A DNA stretch of 64,000 bases from Owenia fusiformis. Lineage: Eukaryota > Annelida > Polychaeta > Sabellida > Oweniidae. Every line of letters starts with the position of its first letter. Position 1 is the stretch's first letter. The notes beneath the pieces are model-generated. The model had not been told where the DNA came from and did no database searches. It worked only from the letters and a program-made list of their open reading frames with translations. A program made the translations under genes and the position numbers. The stretch lies in assembly GCA_903813345.2 (NCBI GenBank), contig CAIIXF020000004.1:31495985-31559984 (forward strand), given 5' to 3'. Shown here one piece after another: positions 1-13,910 of the stretch.

Positions 1-909
1 TGCCAAGAAAAAACATGGTTATTAAATCTGTTGTGAATAATGTGTTTCACACATAATATACAGTCAATATCAAAATAGTTCTCTTAGTGAGTCATACTCT
101 TGATATTAGGTGTTAACTACACATATATGGAAACATTTGAAGACCCATTTTGCTGAGGGGGGCTGGCTACTGGCCTGTTCATTGTACATAAACTTTTGTG
201 GGGGTCCTAAGCTAAACCCTCCGATATCAATATGTTCCCATACAAATCTATTTATACATCATGGGTGTAGCAATAATTCATCTACCTCGACAAAATTTTA
301 CTGAAATTATTAATTCAGATGTTTTCTAATTGAAACTGTAAAAATTAAGTCTTTGCTGCCTGAATGCATTATTACTATAAAAACATTTTCACTAAATAAA
401 GCAATCAACTTGTGATTACATATGTTTGCATATTTTGTACATCATATCCTGCTTCTTTTGATCATATATCAGTCTAATCATGAACAAAAACCATTGTGTC
501 TCATCTTGTGATTTTGTTAAGTTTAAAGGAAATCTTAAGATTTTCCTTGGTCAATTTCAATGGAATTTTGCTAAATTCTTTTCATAATTAACATTTAAGA
601 TACATCATTTTGGAAATATCAGATAAAGGGAAATAAACACTAGATATGGTACTTTTAATTGTGTTATTAATGTAAATGACAGGGAACATAAATTATCATA
701 TGCCATTGAGTGGAAAACTAGTCTGGTATCGCATTCATAAATCCGTACTGGAGAAAGAAACATATGAACATGAATTTAGTAATTTACTATAATAAACATG
801 CATGTATGCTTGCAGAAAAAATATCCTAATATACTGTTGTTGAATAGAGGTAGATTCAACTCCTTACTTAAAGATAATTTTAATTCAGGTAAATGATTAT
901 TTTATTGGA

Positions 910-1150
910 ATGATACTAATTCAGGATGGTTGCAGGGGTTGAACTATGTAATCATTGAACAAAACATATTGCAACCGTTTACATTTCAATGTGAAATGGT
1001 TGCAGTTTACAATGGTTGCAGATTACAATGATTGTATAGAAATGGTTGCGCAGTCGTTGAAAAAGAGTTGACTTTGCTTGGTTGAACGCAATGGTTGCAC
1101 AATGATTGCTTATCATCGTACAATGGTTTTTCCTTTGATCTTAGTAGTTG
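910..1150 (+). repeat. Irregular AATGGTTGCA repeats
   Basis: The word AATGGTTGCA and near variants occur many times in about 200 bp. The rest of 1-1213 shows nothing recognisable. Confidence 0.5.
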
Positions 1151-1213
1151 AAACAATCAGTATTCAATGATTGATGGAAACGGTTTAAATTCGGACTTTC
1201 AAGGTTGAATTTT

Positions 1214-1379
1214 TTATAAGGGAAGCGAGCAATAGTTGACATAAAAAATAAACCTGATGTAGCCTCGGCAACAATTGAACTCACTCACAAGTACATGAGT
1301 AATGTCTGGTATAACAAAATAAATGATACAGGCTCTCTGGTATATGGCATTTGCAGCCATTGAGCTCACTAACGCATAA
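1214..1379 (+). repeat. Direct-repeat family at the left flank of the 12.5-kb element
   Basis: Units with GAGTAATGTCTGG, AAATAAATGA, GCTCTCTGGTAT and GAGCTCAC. The same units continue in the same orientation at 13911-14095, so this is the target site of the big element. Confidence 0.7.
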
Positions 1380-2834
1380 AACAGGATCTTAAGAGGTTCT
1401 GGACAAATCATTTGATTCTGGACTTGACATATTTTTTTTCCAACGAAATCACATCCAAGGGTTGAATTTTTATTGGATATTTAGAGAGCGAGTCCTGTAT
1501 TGATTTCAATAAAAAGGTTAAAATAGAACGCTATTTGAGAGTTAATCTTATACTTTCATTACATTGATAAATTAAGGCAAATTCTGAAAAATTTTAAAGT
1601 GCATTTTTATGAAATATTATCCAAGTATTTAGATGAAACGGTCTTATTTAAATACAAATCATAACATGATGATATTTTTTCATAAAATATTTCTTCAAGA
1701 AATTCAATTGAAGGCTCAAGATAAAACGAGCTAATTTAGGTGAAAACCCTTACATGATGATGTGTTTTCATGACTTCTTTCATAAAATTCCATCAAGGGG
1801 TGAAAATAAAATGATCGAATTTAAGTGATTTAAGGATCACGAGGATAGGTTTTCTTGGATATTTTCTATGAAATCCCATCCAGTGGTCAAGGTAAAATTT
1901 TTATTTGGTATATTTGGTCACGTGTTCGAACCCATAGAACCATATAGGAACGTCATTTTGAATGTTACGTGATAAATCCATATAAGGCTTTTAGAACAAT
2001 GTGGGGAAAGATGAGGGGAAACCCCTGACACCTGTTCACGATTTTATCCGAACGTTCATCGGATCATTTCGGTTTTTATGCACTTCATTATTTTACCGAA
2101 GTTTGCCGATTCGATTCGTCGTATTTCGGAATATTGGGGACAATTTTATACTCCATTGGGAGTATTTTTAATCTACTTCTTATTACGAAGATTCCCGAAC
2201 CTTGTTCGGATTAATCCGGATTTTCTGACCTACTTCATCTACCGAGATTTAACGAGTTTACATTCGGCTCATTTCGGAATCCTGGTGACAATTTTATACT
2301 CCATTGGAGTATTTTTGATCTTCTTCTCTGGATTTTTGATCTACTTCTTATGACGAAGATTCCCGAATCAGTTCGGATTAATCCGGATTTTCTGACCTAC
2401 TTTATCTACCGAGATTTAACGAGTTAACATTCGTCTCATTTCGGAATCCTGGTGACAATTTTATACTCCATTGGAGTATTTTTGATCTACTTTTTCTGGA
2501 TTTTGCCCTACTTATTATAAGTTGACAGCAAGCAAATCAAAAAGTTCGCCATGAACGGGTTTCGATCGACTAACCTAGAGAGTGGAAGCTAAACACGCTA
2601 GCCATGAGGCTAACGTTCACCTGTGTGAGATGATAAAAGTATCATATATTTATACCGAGCGTCAATTTAGAATGATCTTCGCTTTTGACTCCACTTTGAT
2701 ACAACTCGTCAGTTGTATCCAGAATAGGTGAACGCCTATGGTGTTAGTGAATAACCAAATCCCAGGCGAGTAGTTCGTATCCCACCGTGATATGTTATTT
2801 TTGCTTTATTAATACGACAGAAAGGAGCAAGGTG
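1380..2834 (+). repeat. Left terminal inverted repeat of the 12.5-kb element
   Basis: Inverted match to 12476-13906. Contains two near-identical sub-repeats (about 2130-2340 and 2270-2510) around TTCGGAATCCTGGTGACAAT and, at its inner end, tRNA-like blocks (see 2560-2800). Confidence 0.85.
2560..2800. other. tRNA-like blocks in the left terminal repeat
   Basis: At 2749-2802 the plus strand has TATGGTGTTAGTGAA (A-box-like) and GTAGTTCGTATCCC (B-box-like). At 2560-2640 the minus strand has TTAGCCTCATGGCTAGC and GATCGAAACC. Both recur in the right repeat. They look like tRNA-derived (SINE or promoter) modules; no complete tRNA fold is claimed. Confidence 0.4.
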
Positions 2835-4795
2835 TAGGTTTGAAAACAAGACGTACGTTTATTTCAATACAGTTTTAGAAACATTAACCTCTGATAATTG
2901 AAGGATTTCCACTTCTGAAGCGCGACTAGATCTAAGAAGTTCATTAATCAAGACAGTGTAAACCTTTTAGATATATGTTAGACAATGTACACGCCCCGTG
3001 TGGAATCAACTAAATGTTACATTTTGGATTTCATTGAGATCCTGTCATAGTCCTAAAATTTATTTTTCTGGAACATCATTTTTTCAACACTGATACAAAT
3101 TTCCCTGACATTTCCATGACATGTCTACAGTTTCAAAATTCCCGGACTCTTTGGCCCTTTTTGACCTTATTTTAAAATTCTCTGACATTTCAGGCACTTG
3201 GAAAATTAAATCAAAACCCTGACATTTCCAGGTGTGTACGAACGCTGGAATTATTCTTAAAATATCCTTCAAACAAAAGGGGAAAATGCTATGCACAAAT
3301 ACTCTAATTTAGTTTGTATTGTAATGCGTTGTATTACATTGCATTGCATTGTATTGTGTATTTATTTGAGTGTCCGTTGACGGTAAAGAAGGCATTTAAA
3401 AGTTATTTGTGAAACTTAATAAACTTAATAAACAATACTTTAACAGTATTCTGTTATGGCAAAGTATATTTCATTTTTTCTCTTGTTCTCTACAATCTGC
3501 GTTGAGGACACTGAAGCATATGTCTGTATTTTGTTGGTGGGGAACAGCGTATCCTATCGTTCACGGAGCAAATTCAACTCTCGTTCACGAGTACCTTGTT
3601 TTTGGGCTCTTGTCCCAAAGATAACGATTGTATAAGGTTGCATAATCAGGATTATGAGCTTTCATGTTCTCATAGTTACATCTGTTGTAAAACGAATCTT
3701 GTCGCAACCTCTGCGAATCACGACAGCATAACATTTGAATCACGTTGACATCATTGCAAAATTAGGCTAAATATGCTAAGTCAAGACGTTAATTAGCCCA
3801 CGAAAGTTCATGGGTAACTTGAGAACTACAAAATACAACCAAATACTTTTCGAACGTACAATAGCAATATTTCTCACCTAACGTCTTCATAGTTTTAGGA
3901 ACGTATTTTAAACGCATGATAGCCAAATATATCAAGATACTATATCTGCCTAAATGAAGTTATCTAGTGTTTACAAAGTTTTGAAATATATTATATCCAG
4001 ATCCATCAGAAATTAACTTATCCATTTACATTACTTTACTAGTTCTAGTATCTTGCATGACTCGTTCATAAGAATTCTTTAATTCTACCTCGTTCCCAAT
4101 ACGTCCTCAGACAGACAAGAAATTGAAGTCACACCCGTTTGTTTGCGTGGCATATTTATACGTATACGCACTTTCTCTGATTATTGTCAAACAAATACAT
4201 TTCAGGAGAAGAACATAAAAAACAAATGCCTGAAACGAATGCCGAAACATAAATCCCAAGTGATTAAGTATAGAATGTTTTATTCTTTTACGATTTGATA
4301 AGAGACCGAGACTAAGAAATTAAATGCGACGAAATATTTTGACAACGTAATTTGTATACTGTTTTATTCTTAAAGTTCTATGCGATAAATTATTTTATCT
4401 GTTTCAAAATGTTTCATTTTATTTTGCCTATATAAAAGAGATTGAAGAAGATAAGATAAACTGTTCCGTAATATATATTGTGTTTTAATAACCTTTTTTT
4501 AGAATCACAATGTAAAATAAATCTCCCGTTCCTGCCATTCTGGTAACGCCATGCAATGGATGCAATTCAAAGTGAGAGAGAGATCTATGAATAACAGAAT
4601 GCGTCCATGCCATTAATTTGGCCAAATACATGGCATGAAACTGACGTACGTTTAAGTAAGCTACGCCCCCCGCTTTCTCTGGTAAATTATGACTTTATTT
4701 TTCGGAGTAATGGGTTTCGGACAACTGGGTTTCGGAGAACTGGGGTGTACCCGATTACGCTTTGCACGCCGCTTTAAAATCCCGATGTCTCCAGA
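2835..4795. other. Core of the 12.5-kb element, left part
   Basis: AT-rich, no long ORF. Short simple runs of GTATTG/GCATTG at 3320-3360. No recognised family. Confidence 0.4.
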
Positions 4796-5215
4796 GGTAG
4801 TTTAATCCGGTAGCCGACAGGCGTTTCTTGCATTATTGAATTCAAGCTAACCTTATATTCGCGAATGCAACTAACGCCTTCCGGCTACCTGATTAACCCA
4901 GTATAATATGACCAAGTCATTTAAATATGAATGGAATAGTGGCAGGTACTATTCGTATTGACATGAGTTTCCAGTAAAATAATAGGTTAATCCGGTAGCC
5001 GACAGGCGTTAGTTGCATTTGCGAATACAAGCTAAGACTATGATTTGGGAATGGAAGATTTCAGCTTCCGGATTAACCTACCATTCTATGGGCGACTCAT
5101 TTAAATATGAAAAGAACCTGACAATATTCCATTAATATTTTAATGAATTGCCCATAAAATAGTAAAGTAGGTTTATCCGGTAGCCGACAGGCGTTAGCGG
5201 CATTCGCGAATACAA
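4796..5215. repeat. Three copies of a GC-rich hairpin block
   Basis: TAATCCGGTAGCCGACAGGC recurs at about 4803, 4986 and 5174, each followed by GCGAATACAAGCT-like sequence. The first copy is followed by its inverted form (AACGCCTTCCGGCTACC). Inside the 12.5-kb element. Confidence 0.7.
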
Positions 5216-5806
5216 GCTCCTTTATTTCATAATTTGGGAAATATATATTTTCACAATATTGAAATAGATGGTGGTTCAAAGTGGAATACATATCATACAA
5301 GTGTCACAGATATTTTTAGTGCATATATGGTCTGTCTTTGCATGACTTTGTAGAACATATCAAAACCCTGGGATCCACAGGGTAACAGTAAGTACATTTC
5401 GTTAGATCTTCCGAAGTTCATGCTTCAAAGTTGTCAAAGTTGTAAAAGGGTAATCCTTTTTTGAGTACGAAAGCGTACTTTTTGTTCAATAGCCTTTCCC
5501 AGCTGCTAATCTTTTGAGTGCATCGTGCATTCAACGAATTGTATTCACTTATTAACCAATCAGTGCCAGGAACAAAATGCACGCTTACTTTTTGGGCTAA
5601 GTAGTTTAGTGTTTTATGAAGCATGCTACATACAAATGTTACGCTTTTGCTCATTTACTTTGAGAACTATCTATAGGTACACATTACCAATTGACTCCTA
5701 GATTTGAGTGAACAAGTACCTCGTATTTTTCATTTTTCGATATTTTGAGATTTGTTGGCTGATGAGTAACTTGATATTTTATGTCTAAATATATTAAAGT
5801 GGTTAA

Positions 5807-6563
5807 GGTCTCATGGAAGTTAACAGGAAATGACAAAACAAAAAATGACAAAGCCATGCTGGATTTTGAAAATTTTTTGAACCAAGATAACAGAGTTCTG
5901 TTTGGACCTCCAGTCAGTTTAACTAGTTCCACATATCATTTACATGACTGGGAACACAATTGAAATGGTCAGAATGACCATAAACATGATAAAATAACCT
6001 TTTCAGCCCTCTGAAAATGTGACTGAAAAATAGCTAAAATTAGGTGCTCAGGAAAGGTCAATCAACAGAATCTTTTGATTTTTTCAGAAAATGTGTCCAA
6101 TATATTGCTCTAAATGACACAATCTTTGAAATTTAAAAAAATTGTCTGAAACAATAATGGCTGTTGTAAAAAGGAAAATAGATCGATTTTCAATTCAGTT
6201 TTTTTAAATTTTTTCTTTTTCTAAGAATGATATCAAATTTGTTTAAATTGTATCATTTAGAGCAATATATTGGGCACATTTTCTGAAAAAGTCAAAAGAT
6301 TCTGTTCAGTGACCTTTCCTGAGCACAGACTCTTAGCTATTTTTTAGTCACATTTTCAGAGGGCTGCAAAGGTTATTCTATCATGTTTATGGTCATTCTG
6401 ACCATTTCAATTGTGTTCCCGGTCATGTAAATGATATGTGGAACTAGTTAAACTGACTGGAGGTCCAAACAGAACTCTGTTATCTTGGTTCAAAAAATTT
6501 TCAAAATCCAGCATGGCTTTGTCATTTTTTGTTTTGTCATTTCCTGTTAACTTCCATGAGACC
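5807..6563. mobile_element. TTAA-flanked foldback MITE, copy 1
   Basis: Inverted arms beginning GGTCTCATGGAAGTTAACAG and ending with its complement; TTAA on both sides. 757 bp. The two open frames at 5781-5963 (+) and 6407-6592 (-) are the same arm sequence read in each direction, not genes. piggyBac-type TTAA targeting is inferred. Confidence 0.85.
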
Positions 6564-6784
6564 TTAATAGTAATAGTTTTATTGTACACCATAAACTGTT
6601 AACGTTTTAGAATTGGGACACAATATATGATTTGATAATAGAACAATACATGTATATGTCTTACTCTAAACTCGGTGGTTTGTTTGTTAGTATGTTTTCT
6701 TAACAGCTCAATAACTGTTGTATTAATAAGGCGTTATACTATGAAAAAAAGATTGAACGATGTAGGCATAGGCAGAGGGAGTAT

Positions 6785-7046
6785 CACACTACCCTACCAC
6801 GTGAACACATTTAAAAAGAATACAGTGTACAGTTAAGTTGCAAATAGAGCGGGTATTCTTTGTCCTTTTCCATAGGACTTTTCTGGTGATAGTGCGTTGC
6901 AAACTGCTCGATGAATCTATACAATGTAAAATCTAGTATTCCTCCAGAACTATGGAAATAAACAAAGGTCCTCCATTTGCAACTTCACTGTAGCCTGTAT
7001 TCCTTTTAAAGAAATACGGGCTATAGTATTGGGGTATAGTAGTTTG
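6785..7046 (-). mobile_element. Short element related to 26352-26638
   Basis: Inverted copy of the 26352-26638 element (ends CACACTACCCTACCACGTG and GGGGTATAGTAG). Target duplication no longer clear. Inside the 12.5-kb element. Confidence 0.7.
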
Positions 7047-8771
7047 ATTTTTCAATATATCACTAATCTAGCTTCTTTCCTTGAAAAAACATGAGTTTTG
7101 ATGTACGTATATCAAACATGGGCCACTGCACTATATTGAACCAGGGTGCCGGTGTTACATAATGTGATTTTATGGGCCATCATACAACCACCTCTTGCCC
7201 ACTTTATTCATGTTTTGGATTACAGTTTATACACAATGCATAAACAGCATGAAACAATCATTTCTACTTGTGGATTAGATTTGTATACATCTCTTTGTGA
7301 ACTGAGTGTTATGTTCAATATGTGAAAATATCATGGACTTAAATTGTACTTATATTTATAACCTGACCACATTTGCATATGTTCAACAACTGACTGAGTG
7401 ATCGAGTTCATCAAACAATGTTCGTAATAGAGGTCATGAACTTTGCTTTATTCATAATCCTATTTCTGCAACTGACTCATATTATGCATCTTATTATATA
7501 ATATTATATGATTTATTTTGATTAGCAGTGTCTCATAAGCCATTGGTGGCTCGAGGCTTTTTGGATGATTGTACAGATGTATATGTATGAAATTAAGCAT
7601 GCGACACTTAAATAAAAAACAATACAATATTAAGCTTATAAACTTGCTGATCATATGATTTTAATATGTTAATACTACATGATACTCATATCAAAATACC
7701 AATGTATTTGTGAACAACTCTTACGTTTGATATTGTACGAATTTTCTGATTTGCTGTAGTAGTCGCAAATGCAACATATAACAATGTTATGTTACTTTGT
7801 GTCATATGAAAAATAAATTCGTACAGAGATGAGTTTTATTTCGTTTGTTATTCAATGTAGAATACACGTTGTACATTATTTCATGTATAGGATATTGACA
7901 ATTATCAGACTATCGTATTACAATACAGAAGAATAAAAGAGATAATGATATATGCATTATAATTTGAGATTGACATGCGTAAAGGTATCAATATTTTATC
8001 TAGTATTTCATTTTATCCCTCCCATCCCATCCCACCCGCTCATCAGCAATCCCCAGAAAATTCGTTCGGTGCTTTTAAATGTTAATAGTTCGGTTGAGTT
8101 TTAAAAATAAATCTTAAGCACTTTAAATCTAGATAAAATATCCATGATTTGATTGTGATTATCATTTCTAATTATTACATGACGGTTCCATTACATTCAA
8201 TGCGTATCTAATCCTCATAGTTTATACTCGATTTTCGACAGGTAAAGGTAATATATCAACCCTCGGTCCCTACTATTTCTCGTGTAGATATATTGCATAA
8301 CTTTCTCAGATATATCCTGTATATTAAATACATTAAATAACATTATATATGTTAGTCTCAGCCTAGACAGTATATATATCAATTTTATTGGATAATGCCA
8401 TGGGCTTTCCCACGATAATGCGTAAATTCGAATGAACTTGAAATGAAATTCAACATCCAAAATGTGTTAATTTGATCATCCACCGTGTAACTAAAAGCAT
8501 ATTCATGGCCTATTTGCCTTAAAATACGATTGTGATTATGATTTCGAATTCTGTTCTCCATATGTAAAATCTAGAAACATAACAGAGTTAAGTTACACGA
8601 AATTCAGCCAACTTGAACATGAAGTCTTGTCAATTTACTTAATCGTTGATTGATTTCTAGGTTTATTAGAATTAAAAGAACGAACGTTTCATCAAACGAG
8701 TCCTATATTCAATATCTATTCGTTGGGCCCATTCTTTAAATGTAACTATATTCTTTTAACTTTAAAAGTAT
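7047..8771. other. Core of the 12.5-kb element, middle part
   Basis: AT-rich sequence without a supported gene or repeat. Confidence 0.4.
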
Positions 8772-8779
8772 CTGTTTAG

Positions 8780-11332
8780 TAGGGTGGTCCAAAATATGGC
8801 GAAAAACCAACTTTCTTTCGGATCATCTTCCTCATTTGACTTACTGTTGTCCATGACCTAAAACACCTGCACACCAAATTTTGAGACCCAAATCCCATGG
8901 GAAATTTACCCACGCTTCGACTGAAAAATTCGGTTATTTCATGATTTTTTGCTATTTTCGATAAATTGCCATCTCCTTTTTCCTGGTATAAAATGTTTTT
9001 ATTTTTTCATAATAAACATTTTTGTAGAACTCTTTATTACTTAATAATACTAGGAGCCCAAACACCAAATTTTGAGACCCAAATCCCATGTGAAATTTAC
9101 CCATGCTTTGACTGAAAAATTGTGATTTTCACAGTTTTGTCCGATTTTCAATATATTACTGTCTCCATTTTCCTGGTATAATATGTTTCTATTTTTTCAT
9201 AATAAATATTTTTGGATGACTCTTTATTACTTCATAATACTAGGAACCCATACACCAAATTTTGAGACCCAAATCCCATGGGAAATTTACCCATGGTTTG
9301 ACTGAAAAATTGTGATTTTCACATTTTTTCCGATTTTCAATAAATTGCTGTCTCCATTTTCCTGGTACGATATGTTTTTATAATAAACATTTTTGAGGAC
9401 TCCTTATTACGTTCATAATACTAAAAACCCATACACCAAATATCCACCAAATTTTGAGACCCAAATCCAATGAGAACGTTATCCATGCTTTGACTGAAAA
9501 CTGGTGCTTATGATAGCTTATGATGTCTGTTTTAGGGGCATAATATGTTATAAACATTATGGTAATTCCTTCTTAATCCAAAGAAACACCTAAATATCAA
9601 GACTTTAAGTCTTATTGAAAGGCGACAAATTCAGTAGTTTGGGGAAAATTTAGGATCTTTTACTTGTACATTTATATACTGTGGTTAATATTAAGAAGTG
9701 ATGACTCGACAGCAACTCAAATGCCTTGAAGATTTGGTTTGTTGGTTTCAGTTGGGATACATCACAGGACTTTGTTTGGATTTGTGTGAGATGTCATATT
9801 CTTTCTCACATCTTTGCAGGGTAAGGTCAAATATCAAATCTGATTTTCTTTGGAGAAATGATTTTTTGATTGATCAATGTATCAATGGCATGGTCTCTGT
9901 TGTAACCAGTAAGCCTGTACCAAATCTTCAAGGGATTCGAGCTTCCACTGAGCTTTGTCATTTCTCTGAAAATGTTCATGCCCTGAAAGTACACAATGTA
10001 GAAGATAGGAAGAGCAATGAGAAACACTTAAGGTAATTCTGTATGTTCAGAAATTTTAAGTGGAGTCCAATGTTATTTCTGGAACTCATTCCATACTTGG
10101 TCAGCTCTTTCAATTTTACACTGAGTTCAAATATGTATTTAGATTATTAGTTGATGGTTAGTAATTTTCTATAATGTACTATGTGCTATGTTTATACACT
10201 GTTTGTGCATCTGAATGGAATGAGTTATGTGTTCCTGAAAAAACACGGGGCTCCAATTAGGAAGCCATTAAAACTGAAAATAAGGAATTACCTTAAAGTA
10301 CTATATAACCATCTTTCACGATGTAACGTATGTAAGGCCAAACAGGATAATTAAGACAACGTGTAATACAATTTATTACAAATTGCACATCACACAACAA
10401 TGATATGGTGCTCTAAACGACAAAAATCAAAAGTATATGATCAAAGCAAACGTGAATTTTCCATGGGGTTCAGGTCTAAACATTTGGTACATATTAAATG
10501 TAAGGGTTCCTAGTATTAAGAATGTATTAATGTCCTCCTAAAATGTTTAAAAACTAAATATAAGATTAATGTTGACCTATTGAAAATAGGAGAAAATTCG
10601 CAGAAAATCACAAATTTTTGGTTGAAGCATGAATTAATTTCTCATGGGGCCAGGGTCTCAAAATTTGGTGCATATTTGGGGCATGGGTTCCTCGTATTAT
10701 GAAGTAATAAAGAGTCCTCCCAAAATATTTATTATAAAAAATAGAAACATATAATACCAGGAAAATAGAGATGTATTGTATTGTATATGAAATAACCCAA
10801 TTTTTCAGTCGAAGCGTGGGTAAATTTCCCATGGGATTTGGGTCTCAAAATTTGATGCATGGGTTCCTAAGTTTTATGAAGTAATAAAGAGTCATTCAAA
10901 AATATTTATTATGAAAAGACATCTACCATTTTATACCAGGAAAATGGAGATGGCAATTTATCGAAAATAGCAAAAAATCATGAAATAACCTAATTTTTCA
11001 GTCGAAGCGTGGGTAAATTTCCCATGGGATTTGGGTCTCAACATTTGGTGTATGGGTTCCTAGTATTATGAAGTAATAAAGAGTCCTACAAAAATGTTTA
11101 TTATGAAAAAATAGAAACATATTATACCAGGAAAAGGGAGATGACAATTTATCGAAAATAGCAAAAAATCATGAAATAACCGAATTTTCAGTCGAAGCGT
11201 GGGTAAATTTCCCATGTGATTTGGGTCTTAAAATTTGGTGTGCAGGTGTTTTAGGTCATGGACAACAGTAAGTGAAATGAGGAAGATGATCTGAAACAAA
11301 GTTGGTTTTTCGCCATATTTTGGACCACCCTA
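8780..11332. mobile_element. hAT-like non-autonomous foldback, 2.55 kb
   Basis: Ends TAGGGTGGTCCAAAATATGG and its complement, flanked by the perfect 8-bp duplication CTGTTTAG (8772-8779, 11333-11340). Each arm is built of several iterated units of about 190 bp containing AATTTTGAGACCCAAATCCC. The TA(A/G)NG-type tip plus 8-bp duplication fit hAT. No transposase seen. Confidence 0.82.
9698..10036 (+). other. 112-codon open frame in the hAT-like element
   Basis: Open frame in the single-copy centre between the arms. The translation has no motif I recognise. It could be a captured host fragment or chance; low confidence that it is coding. Confidence 0.15.
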
Positions 11333-12475
11333 CTGTTTAGTGCTACTTTAACATATATTCATTATTTATATCCGCACAACAGTATCAAACGTTAATGCAC
11401 AACTAGCCATGCCAAGACATGGCCACTACCCTCGTCCAAAGTAAAATACAAGGTCCTCATTCTTTAATGATTATGTTTCAATTGATTTAGTTTAGTGATT
11501 TAAATGTAGGAAAATGAGTCGCTGTGATGTCATATCTGGCGCAGCAATTTCAGAGTCACTGCAAAAAATTGAAACATCAGTCGGATCATAAGACTAAATA
11601 AAAAAGCTATTTAGGGATGAATAACATTCGGTGAAATCCGTGATATCGTTATATCATTCGTTAATTGTCAAAGCTGCGCCCATTTCTCGGTGCAGGCAGA
11701 TATAAGGCGGCCAGACTGGGCATACACAAAATGTATTGTATGTGCTCCTTAGGTTGCACTCGGGTGCTATCAACATCGAACACACACACGTTTAAGATAC
11801 ACAGAGATAATTAAGGGATGAGTGACAAAGGGATGTTAAAAACAGGTGGCTATTGCAATTGATATTTTAATGTAACTTTAGTATGTAAGAATCTTTTTAA
11901 TGTTTTTTATTTTTTTGTTTTAAAGTCACTTATAGCAAACCTAATCTAACAATTATCTCACTATATGCTTATGACATATTCATGTATACGTTGTTTGTCT
12001 TTTTTTCAAATCAACCCACGGAAATATGCAATACACCAAGTTAAAAAAGTGGTACGAATCATAAAAGAGACGTTGGGTGTTTCACTAGTAATTTTTATAT
12101 GAAAAATCTAGAAATATTACCCAAATTAAACTATGACTATTCAAAAGAAGACATTCAAATCTATATTATGTAAAAAAAATCAAATTTGTCCGAAGCAGGG
12201 ATAACGCTCAATTAGAGTGACGAACTTTGTTCTCCAAACCGAGAATGGTCTTTTATGAAAAAAGTTATGAAAACACATCACCAGATAATGTAAAGCTGTT
12301 TTACCTAAAAGATCGTTTTATCTTCACCCTTCGATTGGATTTCATGAAAAAATATTTTTATGAAAAAATAGGATTTGTAGGTTATCGACGCTCTAACATG
12401 TAGTTTTAATCACACGCAGGTATCTGGTTTTATTGCGTGTAGAATGTATCGATATCAGGACCGCTACATGCCAGT

Positions 12476-13906
12476 GACCTTGCTCCTTTCTGTCGTATTA
12501 AAAAAGCAAAAATAACATATCACGGTGGGGTGCGAACCACTCGCCTGGGACTTGGTTATTCACTAGTACCATAGGCGTTCATCTATTCTGGATACAACTG
12601 ACGAGTTGTATTTACGTGCAGTCAAAAGTGAAGATCATTTTGAATTGACGCTCGGTATAAATATATAATACTTTTATCCTTTCGTATCGGTTGCACGTTA
12701 GCCTCATGGCTAACGTGCCTAGCTTCCATGCTCTAGGTTAGTCGATCGAGACCCGTTCATGGCGAATTTTTTGATTTGCTTGTTGTAAAGATATAATAAG
12801 TAGGGCAAAATCCAGAAAAAGTAGATCAAAAATACTCCAATGGAGTATAAAATTGTCACCAGGATTCCGAAATGAGACGAATGTAAACTCGTTAAATCTC
12901 GGTAGATGAAGTAGGTCAGAAAATCCGGATTAATCCGAACAAGGTTCGGAAATCTTCGTCATAAGAAGTAGATCAAAAATACTCCAATGGAGTATAAAAT
13001 TGTCACCAGGATTCCGAAATGAGCCGAATGTAAACTCGTTAAATCTCGGTAGATGAAGTAGGTCAGAAAATCCGGATTAATCCGAACAAGGTTCGGGAAT
13101 CTTCGTAATAAGAAGTAGATTTAAAATACTCCCAATGGAGTATAAAATTGTCCCCAATATTCCGAAATACGACGAATCGAATCGGCAAACTTCGGTAGAA
13201 TAATGAAGTGCATAAAAACCGAAATGATCCGATGAACGTTCGGATAAAATCGTGAACAGGTGTCAGGGGTTTCCCCTCATCTTTCCCCACATTGTTCTAA
13301 AAGCCTTATATGGATTTATCACGTAACATTCAAAATGACGTTCCTATATGGTTCTATGGGTTCGAACACGTGACCAAATATACCAAATAAAAATTTTACC
13401 TTGACCACTGGATGGGATTTCATAGAAAATATCCAAGAAAACCTATCCTCGTGATCCTTAAATCACTTAAATTCGATCATTTTATTTTCACCCCTTGATG
13501 GAATTTTATGAAAGAATTCATGAAAACACATCATCATGTAAGGGTTTTCACCTAAATTAGCTCGTTTTATCTTGAGCCTTCAATTGAATTTCTTGAAGAA
13601 ATATTTTATGAAAAAATATCATCATGTTATGATTTGTATTTAAATAAGACCGTTTCATCTAAATACTTGGATAATATTTCATAAAAATGCACTTTAAAAT
13701 TTTTCAGAATTTGCCTTAATTTATCAATGTAATGAAAGTATTAACTCTCAAATAGCGTTCTATTTTAACCTTTTTATTGAAATCAATACAGGACTCGCTC
13801 TCTAAATATCCAATAAAAATTCAACCCTTGGATGTGATTTCGTTGGAAAAAAAATATGTCAAGTCCAGAATCAAATGATTTGTCCAGAACCTCTTAAGAT
13901 CCTGTT
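12476..13906 (-). repeat. Right terminal inverted repeat of the 12.5-kb element
   Basis: Reverse complement of 1380-2834 with scattered substitutions. A further diverged piece of the same sequence lies just inside at about 12240-12380. Confidence 0.85.
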
Positions 13907-13910
13907 ATAA

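Larger units (their letters stand above)
1380..13906. mobile_element. 12.5-kb element with 1.45-kb terminal inverted repeats
   Basis: Bases 1380 to about 2834 recur inverted from about 12476 to 13906. The tip is AACAGGATCTTAAGAGG. ATAA flanks both ends (1376-1379 and 13907-13910). Both flanks belong to the same direct-repeat family, so the empty site can be read across, supporting a 4-bp target duplication. No transposase or other long ORF is visible; the core is filled with younger elements. Superfamily not assigned. Confidence 0.82.

Noticed and set aside
5781-6592. Two similar 60-residue proteins on opposite strands (SWKLTGNDKTKNDKAMLDFE)
   Set aside because: They are the two inverted arms of one TTAA-flanked MITE, so the similarity is structural, not a gene pair.
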